DNA of 23,448 nucleotides from an uncultured Burkholderiales bacterium (GCA_946480465.1 CAMLJY010000082.1:1-23448); one strand, 5' to 3'; positions 15,352-23,375 are shown, counted from the first letter of the stretch. Notes: generated by a model not told the origin, from the letters alone. Made by a program: numbers and translations.

Positions 15352-15367
15352 ACACTACATCTAGCGC
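15352..15367 (+). promoter_or_regulatory. NrdR box 2
   Basis: ACACTACATCTAGCGC matches 12 of 16 positions of acaCwAtATaTwGtgt. It begins 31 bp after box 1, the classic tandem spacing for the ATP/dATP-sensing repressor NrdR, and ends six bases before the nrdD start codon. Confidence 0.72.
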
Positions 15368-15373
15368 ACAGGC

Positions 15374-17398
15374 ATGGAACCCACTCCGCTACCCACCCAC
15401 GTCATCAAGCGCGACGGCTCGCTGCGGCCGTTCGACCTCGGCAAGCTCGTCAGCGCGCTCGGCCGCGCCGGGGCGGCCACCGGCGAGTACGAACCCGGGC
15501 ATGCCGAGCGCCTGGTGGCCGGCCATGTCGCGCCGCGCGTGCGGGCACTGGGGCCGCTGACGCCGCACATCGAGCAGCTGCAGGACATCGTCGAGGGCGT
15601 GCTGTTCGACCAGGGCCTGCGCCGCACGCTGCGGGCCTACATCGTCTACCGCGAGCAGCACCGCCAGCTGCGCGCGGCGCGGCACAGCCTGGTGGACGTC
15701 GAGGCGTCGATGAACGAGTACCTGCAGCAGCGGGACTGGCGCGTCAATGCCAATGCCAATCAAGGTTATTCGCTGGGCGGGCTGATCCTCAACGTGTCCG
15801 GCAAGGTCACCGCGAACTACTGGCTCGACCATGTCTACCCGCCGGAGATCGGCCAGGCCCACCGCGAGGCCGACATCCACATCCACGACCTCGACATGCT
15901 CAGCGGCTATTGCGCCGGCTGGTCGCTGCGCACGCTGCTGCACGAGGGCCTGAACGGCGTGCCCGGCAAGGTGGAGGCGGGGCCGCCCAGGCACCTGTCG
16001 AGCGCGGTCGGCCAGATCGTCAACTTCCTCGGCACGCTGCAGAACGAATGGGCCGGCGCGCAGGCCTTCTCGTCCTTCGACACCTACCTCGCGCCCTTCG
16101 TGCGCAAGGACCGGTTGGACTACGCGCAGGTGCGGCAATGCATCCAGGAGCTGGTCTACAACCTCAACGTGCCCTCGCGCTGGGGCACGCAGACGCCGTT
16201 CACCAACCTCACCTTCGACTGGGTCTGTCCCGAGGACCTGCGCGAGCAGGTGCCGGTGATCGGCGGCGTCGAGATGCCCTTCAGCTACGGCGAGCTGCAG
16301 GCCGAGATGGACCTGATCAACCGCGCGTACATCGACGTCATGATGACCGGCGATGCCAAGGGCCGGGTCTTCACCTTCCCGATCCCGACCTACAACATCA
16401 CGCAGGACTTCGACTGGCACGGGCCCAATGCCGAGGCGCTGTTCGAGATGACGGCGCGCTACGGATTGCCGTACTTCCAGAACTTCGTCAATTCCGACCT
16501 GCAGCCGAACATGGTGCGCTCGATGTGCTGCCGGCTGCAGCTGGACCTGCGCGAGCTGCTCAAGCGCGGCAATGGCCTCTTCGGCTCGGCGGAGCAGACC
16601 GGTTCGCTGGGCGTCGTCACCATCAATTGCGCTCGGCTGGGCCACCTGCACGCGGGCGACGAGCCGGCCCTGCTGCAGCGCCTGGACCGGCTGCTGGAAC
16701 TGGGCAAGCAGAGCCTGGAGATCAAGCGCAAGGTGATCCAGCGCCACATGGACGCCGGGCTGTTCCCGTACACCCGGCGCTACCTCGGCACGCTGCGCAA
16801 CCACTTCTCGACGCTGGGCGTGAACGGCATCAACGAGATGCTGCGCAACTTCAGCGGCGACGAGCACGACATCACCACCGAGGCCGGCCAGGCCTTCGCG
16901 CTGCGCCTGCTGGACCACGTGCGCGGCCGCATGCGCGAGTTCCAGGAAGAGACCGGCCACCTGTACAACCTGGAGGCCACGCCGGCCGAGGGCACGACCT
17001 ACCGCTTCGCGAAGGAGGACCGCCGGCGCTTCCCCGGCATCCTGCAGGCCGGCACGCCCGAGCAGCCGTACTACACCAACTCCAGCCAGTTGCCGGTCGG
17101 CTTCACCGACGACCCGTTCGAGGCGCTGGAACGGCAGGACGAGCTGCAGCGCAAGTACACCGGCGGCACCGTGCTGCACCTGTACATGAGCGAGCCGCTG
17201 AGCAGCGCCGATGCCTGCCGCCGGTTGGTGCAGCGCGCGCTGTCGCGCTTCCGCCTGCCCTACGTCACCGTGACGCCCACCTTCTCGATCTGCCCGACGC
17301 ACGGCTACCTGGGTGGCCGGCATGAGTTCTGTCCCCGCTGCGACGAGGAACGCCTGGCGCGGAAGCGCCAACGCGCCGGGCAGCCGGCCGCGGCCTGA
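15374..17398 (+). CDS. nrdD: Anaerobic ribonucleoside-triphosphate reductase, large part without glycyl-radical segment
   Basis: The 674-residue product is the class III reductase that makes dNTPs from NTPs without oxygen. An ATP-cone (H-V-I-K-R-D-G-S, about 8-100) is followed by the ten-stranded barrel core with N-Q-G-Y-S-L-G-G, I-H-I-H-D-L-D, N-L-N-V-P-S-R-W-G, R-S-M-C-C-R-L and G-V-V-T-I-N-C. The C-terminus carries the zinc site C640-P-T-H and C653-P-R-C656, and then ends within 18 residues. The glycyl-radical motif R-V-x-G-Y that normally follows the zinc site in the same chain is absent; it is encoded by the next gene. The ribosome site is weak. Expression is probably controlled by FNR and NrdR through sites upstream. 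Confidence 0.93.
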   Translation: MEPTPLPTHVIKRDGSLRPFDLGKLVSALGRAGAATGEYEPGHAERLVAGHVAPRVRALGPLTPHIEQLQDIVEGVLFDQGLRRTLRAYIVYREQHRQLRAARHSLVDVEASMNEYLQQRDWRVNANANQGYSLGGLILNVSGKVTANYWLDHVYPPEIGQAHREADIHIHDLDMLSGYCAGWSLRTLLHEGLNGVPGKVEAGPPRHLSSAVGQIVNFLGTLQNEWAGAQAFSSFDTYLAPFVRKDRLDYAQVRQCIQELVYNLNVPSRWGTQTPFTNLTFDWVCPEDLREQVPVIGGVEMPFSYGELQAEMDLINRAYIDVMMTGDAKGRVFTFPIPTYNITQDFDWHGPNAEALFEMTARYGLPYFQNFVNSDLQPNMVRSMCCRLQLDLRELLKRGNGLFGSAEQTGSLGVVTINCARLGHLHAGDEPALLQRLDRLLELGKQSLEIKRKVIQRHMDAGLFPYTRRYLGTLRNHFSTLGVNGINEMLRNFSGDEHDITTEAGQAFALRLLDHVRGRMREFQEETGHLYNLEATPAEGTTYRFAKEDRRRFPGILQAGTPEQPYYTNSSQLPVGFTDDPFEALERQDELQRKYTGGTVLHLYMSEPLSSADACRRLVQRALSRFRLPYVTVTPTFSICPTHGYLGGRHEFCPRCDEERLARKRQRAGQPAAA

Positions 17399-17451
17399 CC
17401 ACCTTCGCCTCCTTCATCCACCCCTTCACCACACGGAGCTTTCCGAACACC

Positions 17452-17661
17452 ATGCACACCACCCTCGACACCCCGAAGACCGTCTCGACCACCGCATCCG
17501 TCGCGCTGGAGGACCATGAGCGCCAGCGCTGCGAGGTCTGGACCCGGGTGATGGGCTACCACCGGCCGGTCTCGTCCTTCAACACCGGCAAGAAGGGCGA
17601 GTTCAACGAGCGGCGCTGCTTCGAGGAGCGCCGCGGCGATGGCCAGCAGCCCGTGGCCTGA
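17452..17661 (+). CDS. Stand-alone glycyl-radical subunit of anaerobic ribonucleotide reductase
   Basis: This 69-residue protein contains the C-terminal NrdD segment missing from the preceding gene: T-R-V-M-G-Y-H-R-P (31-39) with G35 as the predicted radical residue, then F-N-T-G-K-K-G-E (43-50) and N-E-R-R-C-F. The first 25 residues are a short non-conserved leader. It starts 53 bp after the nrdD stop with its own ATG and a GGAG 13 nt upstream, so this is an organised split, not a simple frameshift. NrdG, whose gene overlaps its 3' end by 23 bases, would install the radical on G35, and the small chain must then dock into the NrdD barrel, much as YfiD docks into damaged pyruvate formate-lyase. 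Motif assignment is strong; the docking model is inferred. Confidence 0.88.
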   Translation: MHTTLDTPKTVSTTASVALEDHERQRCEVWTRVMGYHRPVSSFNTGKKGEFNERRCFEERRGDGQQPVA

Positions 17662-18424
17662 GCCGGGCACGGCGGCGCCCGCAGCGGCGCCCCGCGCCCT
17701 GCGGGTCGGCGGCCTCACGCCCTTCACCAGCATCGACTACCCCGGCCAGTTGGCCGCCGTGGTCTTCGTGCAGGGCTGCCCCTGGCGCTGCGTGTACTGC
17801 CATAACCCGCATTTGCAGCGGCGTGGCGGCGATGGCGAGGCCACCGGCGAGGGCTCCGGCATGGGCCGGTCCTGGCCGTCCGTGCGCGACTGGCTGGCGC
17901 GCCGCGCGGGGCTGATCGATGCCGTGGTGTTCAGCGGCGGCGAGCCGACCATCGACCCGCGGCTCGGCGAGGCGATGGACGATGTGCGCGCGCTCGGCTT
18001 CCGCATCGGCCTGCACACCGCCGGCATCTACCCGCGGCGGCTGCAGGCGCTGCTGCCGCGCGTCGACTGGATCGGCTTCGACGTGAAGGCGCCGCTGTCG
18101 GATGCGGCGCTGCACGACGGCATCGCCGGCGTGGCCGGCAGCACGAGGGGCGTCGAATCGGCGCTGCGCCTGGTGCTGGGCAGCGGCGTGGCGCTGGAAT
18201 GCCGCACCACGGCCCATCCCAGCCTGCTGCCGGATCCCGTCCTGCTGCGGCTGGCGCAGGAACTGGCGGCACTGGGCGTGCGGCGCTACGCGCTGCAGCT
18301 GGCGCGGGCCGTGCCGTCCGCGCCCGGCGGCATCGGGGCGGCACCGGCCGGCTACCCGGCCGCGGCGACGCTGACGGCGCTGCGCGGCCTGTTCGCCGAC
18401 TTCACGCTGCGAGCGGGCACCTAG
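17639..18424 (+). CDS. nrdG: Anaerobic ribonucleotide reductase activating enzyme NrdG
   Basis: The 261-residue radical-SAM protein abstracts a hydrogen to make the glycyl radical of the class III reductase. The cluster motif C47-P-W-R-C51-V-Y-C54-H-N-P fits C-x3-C-x2-C, and F-S-G-G-E-P-T is the SAM-binding motif; F-D-V-K-A-P follows near residue 145. The leading segment G-G-L-T-P-F-T-S-I-D-Y-P-G is typical of this longer NrdG subgroup (often called PflA/NrdG-like). The ATG at 17639 has GAGGAG ten bases upstream and overlaps the glycyl-radical gene by 23 bases in another frame, so translation is probably coupled. Last gene of the operon. Confidence 0.92.
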   Translation: MASSPWPEPGTAAPAAAPRALRVGGLTPFTSIDYPGQLAAVVFVQGCPWRCVYCHNPHLQRRGGDGEATGEGSGMGRSWPSVRDWLARRAGLIDAVVFSGGEPTIDPRLGEAMDDVRALGFRIGLHTAGIYPRRLQALLPRVDWIGFDVKAPLSDAALHDGIAGVAGSTRGVESALRLVLGSGVALECRTTAHPSLLPDPVLLRLAQELAALGVRRYALQLARAVPSAPGGIGAAPAGYPAAATLTALRGLFADFTLRAGT

Positions 18425-18523
18425 CCCGCCGGGCCTCGGTCCCCACGACCGGCCGCAACGGTGGCGCCCCTTCTCGGCATACTGGCGCCGATGGCGCGGC
18501 CGCGCGCCGCCTGAGGAGGCCCC

Positions 18524-18886
18524 GTGAACCCACGCCAAGAACGCCGCTACGAAGGAAGTTGCCACTGCGGCGCGGTGCGCTTCGCCGTCACCACCGACTT
18601 CCCGGAACTGACCATGTGCGACTGCTCCATCTGCAAGCGGAAGAACGCACTGATGGTCAAGGTCCATGAATCCCAGTTCGAGCTGCTGGCCGGCGAGGAG
18701 AACCTGACCGAATACCAGTTCCACACCCGGACGGCCCGGCACTTCTTCTGCAGGACCTGCGGCATCTACCCCTTCCACCGCAAACGGGTCACGCCGGACA
18801 ACTTCGGCATCAACGTTCATTGCCTCGACGGCTTCGACCCCGCCGGGATTCCCGTGCGCCAGGCCGTGGGTGCAAGCATGGCCTGA
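18524..18886 (+). CDS. GFA-family zinc protein
   Basis: A 120-residue protein of the GFA (Mss4-like fold) family, related to glutathione-dependent formaldehyde-activating enzyme. All seven expected cysteines are present: C13-x-C15 (S-C-H-C-G-A-V-R-F), C32-x-C34-x2-C37 (C-D-C-S-I-C) and C76-x2-C79 (F-C-R-T-C-G), which bind structural and catalytic zinc. Start is GTG at 18524, fixed by a strong GAGGAGG four bases upstream; an ATG-led frame just upstream in the same phase stops before it. Substrate is not known for most family members, and no formaldehyde genes lie nearby. Single-gene unit by spacing. Confidence 0.88.
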   Translation: MNPRQERRYEGSCHCGAVRFAVTTDFPELTMCDCSICKRKNALMVKVHESQFELLAGEENLTEYQFHTRTARHFFCRTCGIYPFHRKRVTPDNFGINVHCLDGFDPAGIPVRQAVGASMA

Positions 18887-18969
18887 CGGCGCATGCGCCT
18901 CGGGTCGAACATTGCTCCCGCCGTATCGCCGGCGGAGAGTTCAACCGATTTCAGAAGGGAGCGATCAAG

Positions 18970-19281
18970 ATGAGGGTTGTTCGAAATGGCCTGGGTTACA
19001 GGCTCGCGTGGTCAGGCTTCGCCATGGCAATGGCTGCCTCATCCCTGCATCAGGGAGTTGCCGGCCAGGGCTGGAGCAATGCAGTCATTGGCGCAGCCTG
19101 GTGCCTGTTTGCCATCTCCTGGTTTCTTCATCCGCTGGTCCCGACAACCAACTTGACCAAGATGATTCAGGATAGTTCGAGCCTCGCCATCGGACGTGCT
19201 GGATTTCGTTCGAGTGTCACCTTCAGCGCATTGGGCATGATGACCCTCGGCCTGGTGCTGAGGTTCTCGAATGTGGCCTAG
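18970..19281 (+). CDS. Small membrane protein of unknown function
   Basis: 103 residues with three likely membrane helices (about 11-32, 38-60 and 80-98). I do not recognise the family. It starts at an ATG with AAGGGAG nine bases upstream, a good ribosome site. The gene and its flanks (about 18900-19400) have noticeably lower GC and more A/T third positions than the rest of the window, suggesting recent acquisition. It faces the carbamoyltransferase-like gene, with a hairpin between them. A chance frame is unlikely given the ribosome site and the regular hydrophobic pattern, but no function can be given. Confidence 0.65.
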   Translation: MRVVRNGLGYRLAWSGFAMAMAASSLHQGVAGQGWSNAVIGAAWCLFAISWFLHPLVPTTNLTKMIQDSSSLAIGRAGFRSSVTFSALGMMTLGLVLRFSNVA

Positions 19282-19364
19282 CCATGGCCCATTCACGAAG
19301 CCATCTTGTCTAGGTCGCCCGAGGCATCGCCGTGAACCTGAGCTTTTCCTTCATCGACAAGTGA

Positions 19365-19381
19365 CGAGGTCACGCTGACCT
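19365..19381. terminator. Hairpin between convergent genes
   Basis: GAGGTCA-CGC-TGACCTC is a perfect seven-base inverted repeat with a three-base loop, midway between two convergent genes (stops at 19281 and 19434). It may serve as a bidirectional terminator, although only a short T-poor tail follows; the same form could be an operator. Confidence 0.4.
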
Positions 19382-19433
19382 CATCTTCGGGTCGCCGATA
19401 AGGTGTGGACTGGCGGGCCCCGCCCCGGCCCGC

Positions 19434-19937
19434 TCAGGCCATCGCCGCCAACAGCACCGCCTGCACTACGAAGCGCTGCGCATCCGCGGCCGACGGCTCG
19501 CCCGCCACGCTCTTGGCGAGCTGGGCCACCGGGTGCTGGGGCGAGCCGATGCCGTCGAAGACCGGCACGCCGGCCGCCTGCCGCACCTGGCGCACCAGCT
19601 CGGGCGAGGCGCCCGAGATGTCGATGGCGTCGTAGAGCCGGCCCAGCACCCGCGCCGTGTCGGCCACTTCCGCGGGGGTGCTGGCCAATGACCAGCCCGG
19701 GCGGACGTGCGCGACCTTCGCGCCCAGTTCCGCCGCCGCCAGCGCCAGCAGGTCGGTGTCGCCCGGGCTGGGTGCCGCCCCGACCAGGCCGATGTTCTTG
19801 CCGCGCAGCACGGGCAGGGTCGCCCCGTCCTTCGCCGCCAGGGCCAGTTCGTTCGCCCGGGCCAGCACGGCGCTGAGATGGCTGGCGGAAAAACTGCCTT
19901 CCGCGACGGGGGCGGCGGGCTGGGCGTTGAGATCCAT
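19434..19937 (-). CDS. Half-length carbamoyltransferase-like protein (N-domain only)
   Basis: The 167-residue product resembles only the carbamoyl-phosphate-binding half of ornithine/aspartate carbamoyltransferases. L-R-G-K-N-I-G-L-V (44-52) aligns with the 'L-x-G-K' strand, D-T-A-R-V-L-G-R-L-Y-D-A-I (93-105) is nearly the family sequence, and V-P-V-F-D-G-I with H135-P136 and Q139 aligns with 'P-V-x-N-(G/A)...H-P-x-Q'. However, the phosphate-binding S-T-R-T-R is replaced by S-P-G-D-T (57-61), and there is no ornithine-binding second domain. It is therefore unlikely to catalyse the normal reaction and may bind a phosphate ligand or regulate. AGGA lies five bases before the ATG. Assignment is by motif order; function unknown. 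Confidence 0.7.
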   Translation of the reverse strand: MDLNAQPAAPVAEGSFSASHLSAVLARANELALAAKDGATLPVLRGKNIGLVGAAPSPGDTDLLALAAAELGAKVAHVRPGWSLASTPAEVADTARVLGRLYDAIDISGASPELVRQVRQAAGVPVFDGIGSPQHPVAQLAKSVAGEPSAADAQRFVVQAVLLAAMA

Positions 19938-20105
19938 GGGGTCCTGCGCGGTCGGTGCGTTGTGCTGGAACGAAGGCTATCGTGGCCGTCGACGAAGACT
20001 TTGATGGCCATCAACGCACGGGAGAATGGACTGTGCTGATACCGGCGCGACACCGTGTGTTGACACAGGCGTTACCGGCCGGGCCCGCCCGGCGGCGTGA
20101 CCCGG

Positions 20106-22181
20106 CTACAGCGAGCGGTTGGCCAGGGCGCGAGCGAGCGCCTGCTTCAGTTCGTCGCGGCTGTAGGGCTTGCGCAGCAGTTCCCAATCCGGCGGCGAGC
20201 TGCCGTCGGCCTCCAGCAGCTCGGACGAGAAGCCCGACATCAGCAGGATCGCCAGCCCCGGCAGCCGCTGCTGGGCGATGCCGGCCAGCTCGGTGCCCCG
20301 CATGCCGGCGCCCAGCGAGATGTCGCTCAGCAGCACGTCGAAGCCGGCGCCGGGATCCAGGGTCGGCAGGGCATCCTCGGCGTTGACGCAGACCGTGGTG
20401 GCGCAGCCCAGCGTGTCGAGGAAGGTCTTGACGACGGTGCGCACCTCGGGGTCGTCTTCGACCATCAGCACGCGCAGTCCGGGTGGCAGCGTGGCCTCCG
20501 CCGCTTCGAGCTCGCCGGCCTTCTCCAGCACGTCTTCCGCGCTGGGGATGTACAGGGTCACCGCGGTGCCGGCGCCGGGGGCGCTGTCGATCGCCACCGT
20601 GCCCTTCGACTGCTTGACGAAGCCGTAGACCGTGCTCAGCCCCAGCCCGGTGCCGCGGCCGGCGCCCTTGGTGGTGAAGAAGGGCTCGAAGGCGCGCTCG
20701 CGCACTTCCTCGGTCATGCCCGCGCCGTCGTCGCGCACGGTGATCGCGACGAAGGGCACGTCCGCCGCGGCGTCGGCATCGAGGTTGGCGCGCAGCATCT
20801 CGGGCAGGTTGTCCAGCACCGTGCTGGCGAAGCGCAGCGTGCCGCCTTCGGGCATCGCATCGCGGGCGTTGATGGCGATGTTCAGCAGCGCCGATTCGAG
20901 CTGGCCGGCGTCGGCGCGCACCACAGGCGAGCCCGGTGAGTCCACCTCGATCCGGATGCGCTGGTCCAGCGTGCGGTTCAGCATGTTGGACAGCGACTGC
21001 AGCAAGGCGCTGACATCGATTTCCGACGGTTTCAGCATCTGCCGGCGCGAGAAGGCCAGCAGCTTGCTCGTCAGCTCCGCGCCGCGCTTGGCGGCCCGGG
21101 TGGCCGCGCCGATCAGGTTCTGCGACGGTGCGTCGGCATGCGAGGGCATTTCCTGCAGCACCTGCAGGTTGCCCTGGATCACGGTGAGCAGGTTGTTGAA
21201 GTCGTGCGCGATGCCGCCGGTCAGCTGGCCCACGCTTTCCAGGCGCTGCGCATGGTTCAGGGTCTCTTCGGACTGCGCGCGCTGCAGCGTGGAAGCCAGC
21301 AGGTTGGCCAGCGATTCGACGAAGCGGACCTCGTCCTCGCCGAAGCGGGCGGGCTGGCTCGACAGCACGGCGATGACGCCGATCTGCCGGCCGCGGTCGA
21401 ACAGCGGCACCCACAGTCCGCTGTGCAGGCCGGCCGCGCCCCAGGACCGCGGCAGCTCGAAGCGCCTTTCCGCGGCCAGGTCGGCGACCAGGACCGGCTT
21501 GCCTTCGGCCAGCACGAAGCCGCCCGGCGTGCCCGCGCCGGCGGCCAGGGGCAGGGACGGGAGCAGCGCGTCCACCATCGGCCCCGCACTGCTCGCCATG
21601 CGGAAGCCGCCCCGGTCCGGATTCAGCAGCAGCACCACGGCGGCGGCCGCATCCAGGGCCTCCACCGCGACGGCCGGCGCCCGGTCCAGCAGCACCTGCG
21701 GGTCGCGTGCGTCCACCGCGTCGCGGCCCACCTGGGCCAGCATCTCCGCATAGCGGGCGCGCAGCAGGGCCTGCTTGACGCGCGGGTACATGCCGATGTC
21801 GCGGATCGCCGCGACCACCAGCGGCAGGCCGTGGGTCTGCAGCGGGCTGAGCGCGATCTCGACCATCACCTCCGAGCCGTCCTTGCGCCGCGCCACCAGG
21901 TCCATCTGCGTGCCCATCGGCCGGGGCCGGGGGTTGGCCGCGTAAGATTGCCGATAGGACGCATGGCGCGCGCGGATGGCATCGGGCACCAGCTGGTCGA
22001 CGTTCATGCCGAGCAGCTCGGCGCTGGAATAGCCCAGCAGCTTCTCGGCCGCGTGGTTGGTCAGCACGATGCTGCCCCTGCCGTCGACCACCAGCAGCGC
22101 GTCCGGGTAGGCGGCGTGGACCGAGCGGTAGACGGCGTGCTCGTCGATGCCGGGCGCCGGGGCCGAGGGGGAGTTGCTCAT
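20106..22181 (-). CDS. Hybrid sensor histidine kinase (PAS-GAF-HisKA-HATPase-REC)
   Basis: The 691-residue, apparently soluble kinase has a PAS domain (about 18-130), a GAF domain (about 145-300), a dimerisation/phosphoacceptor domain with H326 in G-G-I-A-H-D-F-N-N-L-L, and an ATPase domain with N-I-A-I-N-A-R-D-A-M (N box, about 434-443), D-D-G-A-G-M, F-F-T-T-K and G-T-G-L-G-L-S. A C-terminal receiver domain (about 568-688) has E-D-D, phosphoacceptor D620, and K671. The H-D-F-N-N family usually works as phosphorelay hybrids. No membrane segment is seen, so the signal is cytoplasmic, perhaps redox or a small ligand through PAS or GAF. It follows the response-regulator gene by 7 bp and is co-transcribed with it. 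Confidence 0.93.
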   Translation of the reverse strand: MSNSPSAPAPGIDEHAVYRSVHAAYPDALLVVDGRGSIVLTNHAAEKLLGYSSAELLGMNVDQLVPDAIRARHASYRQSYAANPRPRPMGTQMDLVARRKDGSEVMVEIALSPLQTHGLPLVVAAIRDIGMYPRVKQALLRARYAEMLAQVGRDAVDARDPQVLLDRAPAVAVEALDAAAAVVLLLNPDRGGFRMASSAGPMVDALLPSLPLAAGAGTPGGFVLAEGKPVLVADLAAERRFELPRSWGAAGLHSGLWVPLFDRGRQIGVIAVLSSQPARFGEDEVRFVESLANLLASTLQRAQSEETLNHAQRLESVGQLTGGIAHDFNNLLTVIQGNLQVLQEMPSHADAPSQNLIGAATRAAKRGAELTSKLLAFSRRQMLKPSEIDVSALLQSLSNMLNRTLDQRIRIEVDSPGSPVVRADAGQLESALLNIAINARDAMPEGGTLRFASTVLDNLPEMLRANLDADAAADVPFVAITVRDDGAGMTEEVRERAFEPFFTTKGAGRGTGLGLSTVYGFVKQSKGTVAIDSAPGAGTAVTLYIPSAEDVLEKAGELEAAEATLPPGLRVLMVEDDPEVRTVVKTFLDTLGCATTVCVNAEDALPTLDPGAGFDVLLSDISLGAGMRGTELAGIAQQRLPGLAILLMSGFSSELLEADGSSPPDWELLRKPYSRDELKQALARALANRSL

Positions 22182-22188
22182 GGCCTGC

Positions 22189-22923
22189 TCATGCGGCGCT
22201 GACCGGCGGCACGAAGATGTAGCCCGCGCCGCGCACGGACTTGATGATCTGCGGCCTCTCCGGGTCGGCTTCCAGCTTCTTGCGCAGCCGGCCCACCTGC
22301 ACGTCGATCGTGCGGTCGAAGGGGCCGGCCTCGCGGCCGCGCGTGTGTTCCAGCAGGAAGTCGCGCGACAGCACGCGGCCCGGGTGCCGCACGAAGGTGT
22401 GCAGCAGGTCGAACTCGCCGGTGGTCAGCTCCACCTCGCCGGCAGCGCCCACCAGGCGCCGGGCGCCGACGTCGAGCGACCAGGTGTCGAAGGCCAGGCG
22501 CTGCGGCGCTTCAGTTGAGGCGGCCTGCCGCGGCGCCGCCGCCGCGGCTTCACGCGAGCCGGCGCGGCGCAGCACCGCCTTGCAGCGGGCGAGCAGCTCG
22601 CGCAGGTCGAAGGGCTTGGTGACGTAGTCGTCCGCGCCCACCTCCAGGCCGACCACCTTGTCGATGGAGTCGCCGCGGCCGGTGACGATGACGAGGCCGC
22701 AGTTCCAGTGTTCGCGCAGCTGGCGTGCGATGGTGAAGCCGTCCTCGCCGGGCAGGCCCAGGTCCAGCAGCACCAGCGCGGGGGTGTCGCTGGCCATCAG
22801 CGACATCAGCGCGGGGCCGCTGTGCACGGGGCTCACGCGGTAGCCCTGGGCCTGCAGGTAGTTGGCGAGCAGGGTCGTGATGTCGACTTCGTCATCGAGG
22901 ACGGCGATGTGCTGGGCGGTCAC
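22189..22923 (-). CDS. OmpR-family response regulator
   Basis: 244 residues. The receiver domain (about 3-118) has the acidic pair D10/D11, phosphoacceptor D54 in L-L-D-L-G-L-P-G, T81 and K103 in V-T-K-P-F. A winged-helix output domain (about 145-240) shows L-T-T-G-E-F-D-L-L, R-x-x-D-V-Q-V-G-R-L-R-K-K-L and V-R-G-A-G-Y-I-F. The start is taken as GTG at 22923, because the receiver begins immediately after it; in-frame ATG codons lie only far upstream inside the repeat region. The ribosome site is weak. It is the first gene of a two-gene operon with the hybrid kinase. Confidence 0.92.
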   Translation of the reverse strand: MTAQHIAVLDDEVDITTLLANYLQAQGYRVSPVHSGPALMSLMASDTPALVLLDLGLPGEDGFTIARQLREHWNCGLVIVTGRGDSIDKVVGLEVGADDYVTKPFDLRELLARCKAVLRRAGSREAAAAAPRQAASTEAPQRLAFDTWSLDVGARRLVGAAGEVELTTGEFDLLHTFVRHPGRVLSRDFLLEHTRGREAGPFDRTIDVQVGRLRKKLEADPERPQIIKSVRGAGYIFVPPVSAA

Positions 22924-23056
22924 GTCGGCGGCAGGCGGGTCCTGGGGCGGGGATCGTACTCCAGCGGTGGAGCGGGGCGGGGGTGGGATCGGTATGTCCC
23001 TGCTGGAGGTCGGTTGACCGTTGCCGGGGGAGGTGGCCTGCCGCCTGGGCGTACTC

Positions 23057-23333
23057 GATCTCGCGCTTTGCGGTCTGCGGTTGACTGCCGCGCGGCCGGG
23101 TCTCGCTCTTGCCCTTTCGCTTTGGCCTCTGCGGTTCACTGCCACGCAGGCGGGTCTTGCCCTCGGCCTCGCGCATTGCGGTCTGCGGTGGACTGCCACG
23201 CGGCCGGGTCTCGCTCTCGCCCTCGCGCTTCGCGGTCTGCGGTCTGCAGTCTGCGGTGGACTGCCGCGCGGCCGGGATCTCGCCTTCGCGCTCTTGCGTC
23301 ATGCGGTGGACTGCCACGCGGCCGGGTCTCGCC
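23057..23333 (+). repeat. Five degenerate ~54-bp tandem repeat units
   Basis: Each unit contains TGCGGT(T/G)(G/C)ACTGCC(A/G)CGC followed by GGCCGGGTCTCGC-like sequence. The (G/C)ACTGCC anchors fall at 23083, 23137, 23191, 23259 and 23309, so the first three are spaced exactly 54 bp and the last two 68 and 50 bp. The period is a multiple of three, which keeps long frames open and makes spurious proteins on both strands. Confidence 0.8.
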
Positions 23334-23347
23334 CCGGCGGGCGAGTC

Positions 23348-23375
23348 ACTTCTTTCTGCTGGCCCAGAAAGAAGT
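23348..23375. repeat. Strong A/T-rich hairpin of a dispersed intergenic element
   Basis: ACTTCTTTCTG and CAGAAAGAAGT form a perfect 11-base stem around a six-base loop (CTGGCC), followed by AACCAAGAAAGAGGGCC. Very similar 'agtcactttctt...aagaaagtaacc' elements are scattered between genes in Burkholderiales and Xanthomonadales genomes, next to arginine-rich degenerate repeats like the one here. It may act as a transcription terminator or a REP-like element. Confidence 0.7.

Noticed and set aside
15389..17371. A 660-codon open frame antisense to nrdD
   Set aside because: Composition is that of a shadow frame (Val/Gln/His/Arg-rich) and the opposite strand encodes an unmistakable NrdD.
18955..18968. 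ATCAA before the small membrane protein as an FNR box
   Set aside because: The left half is AAGGG and the site overlaps the ribosome-binding region.
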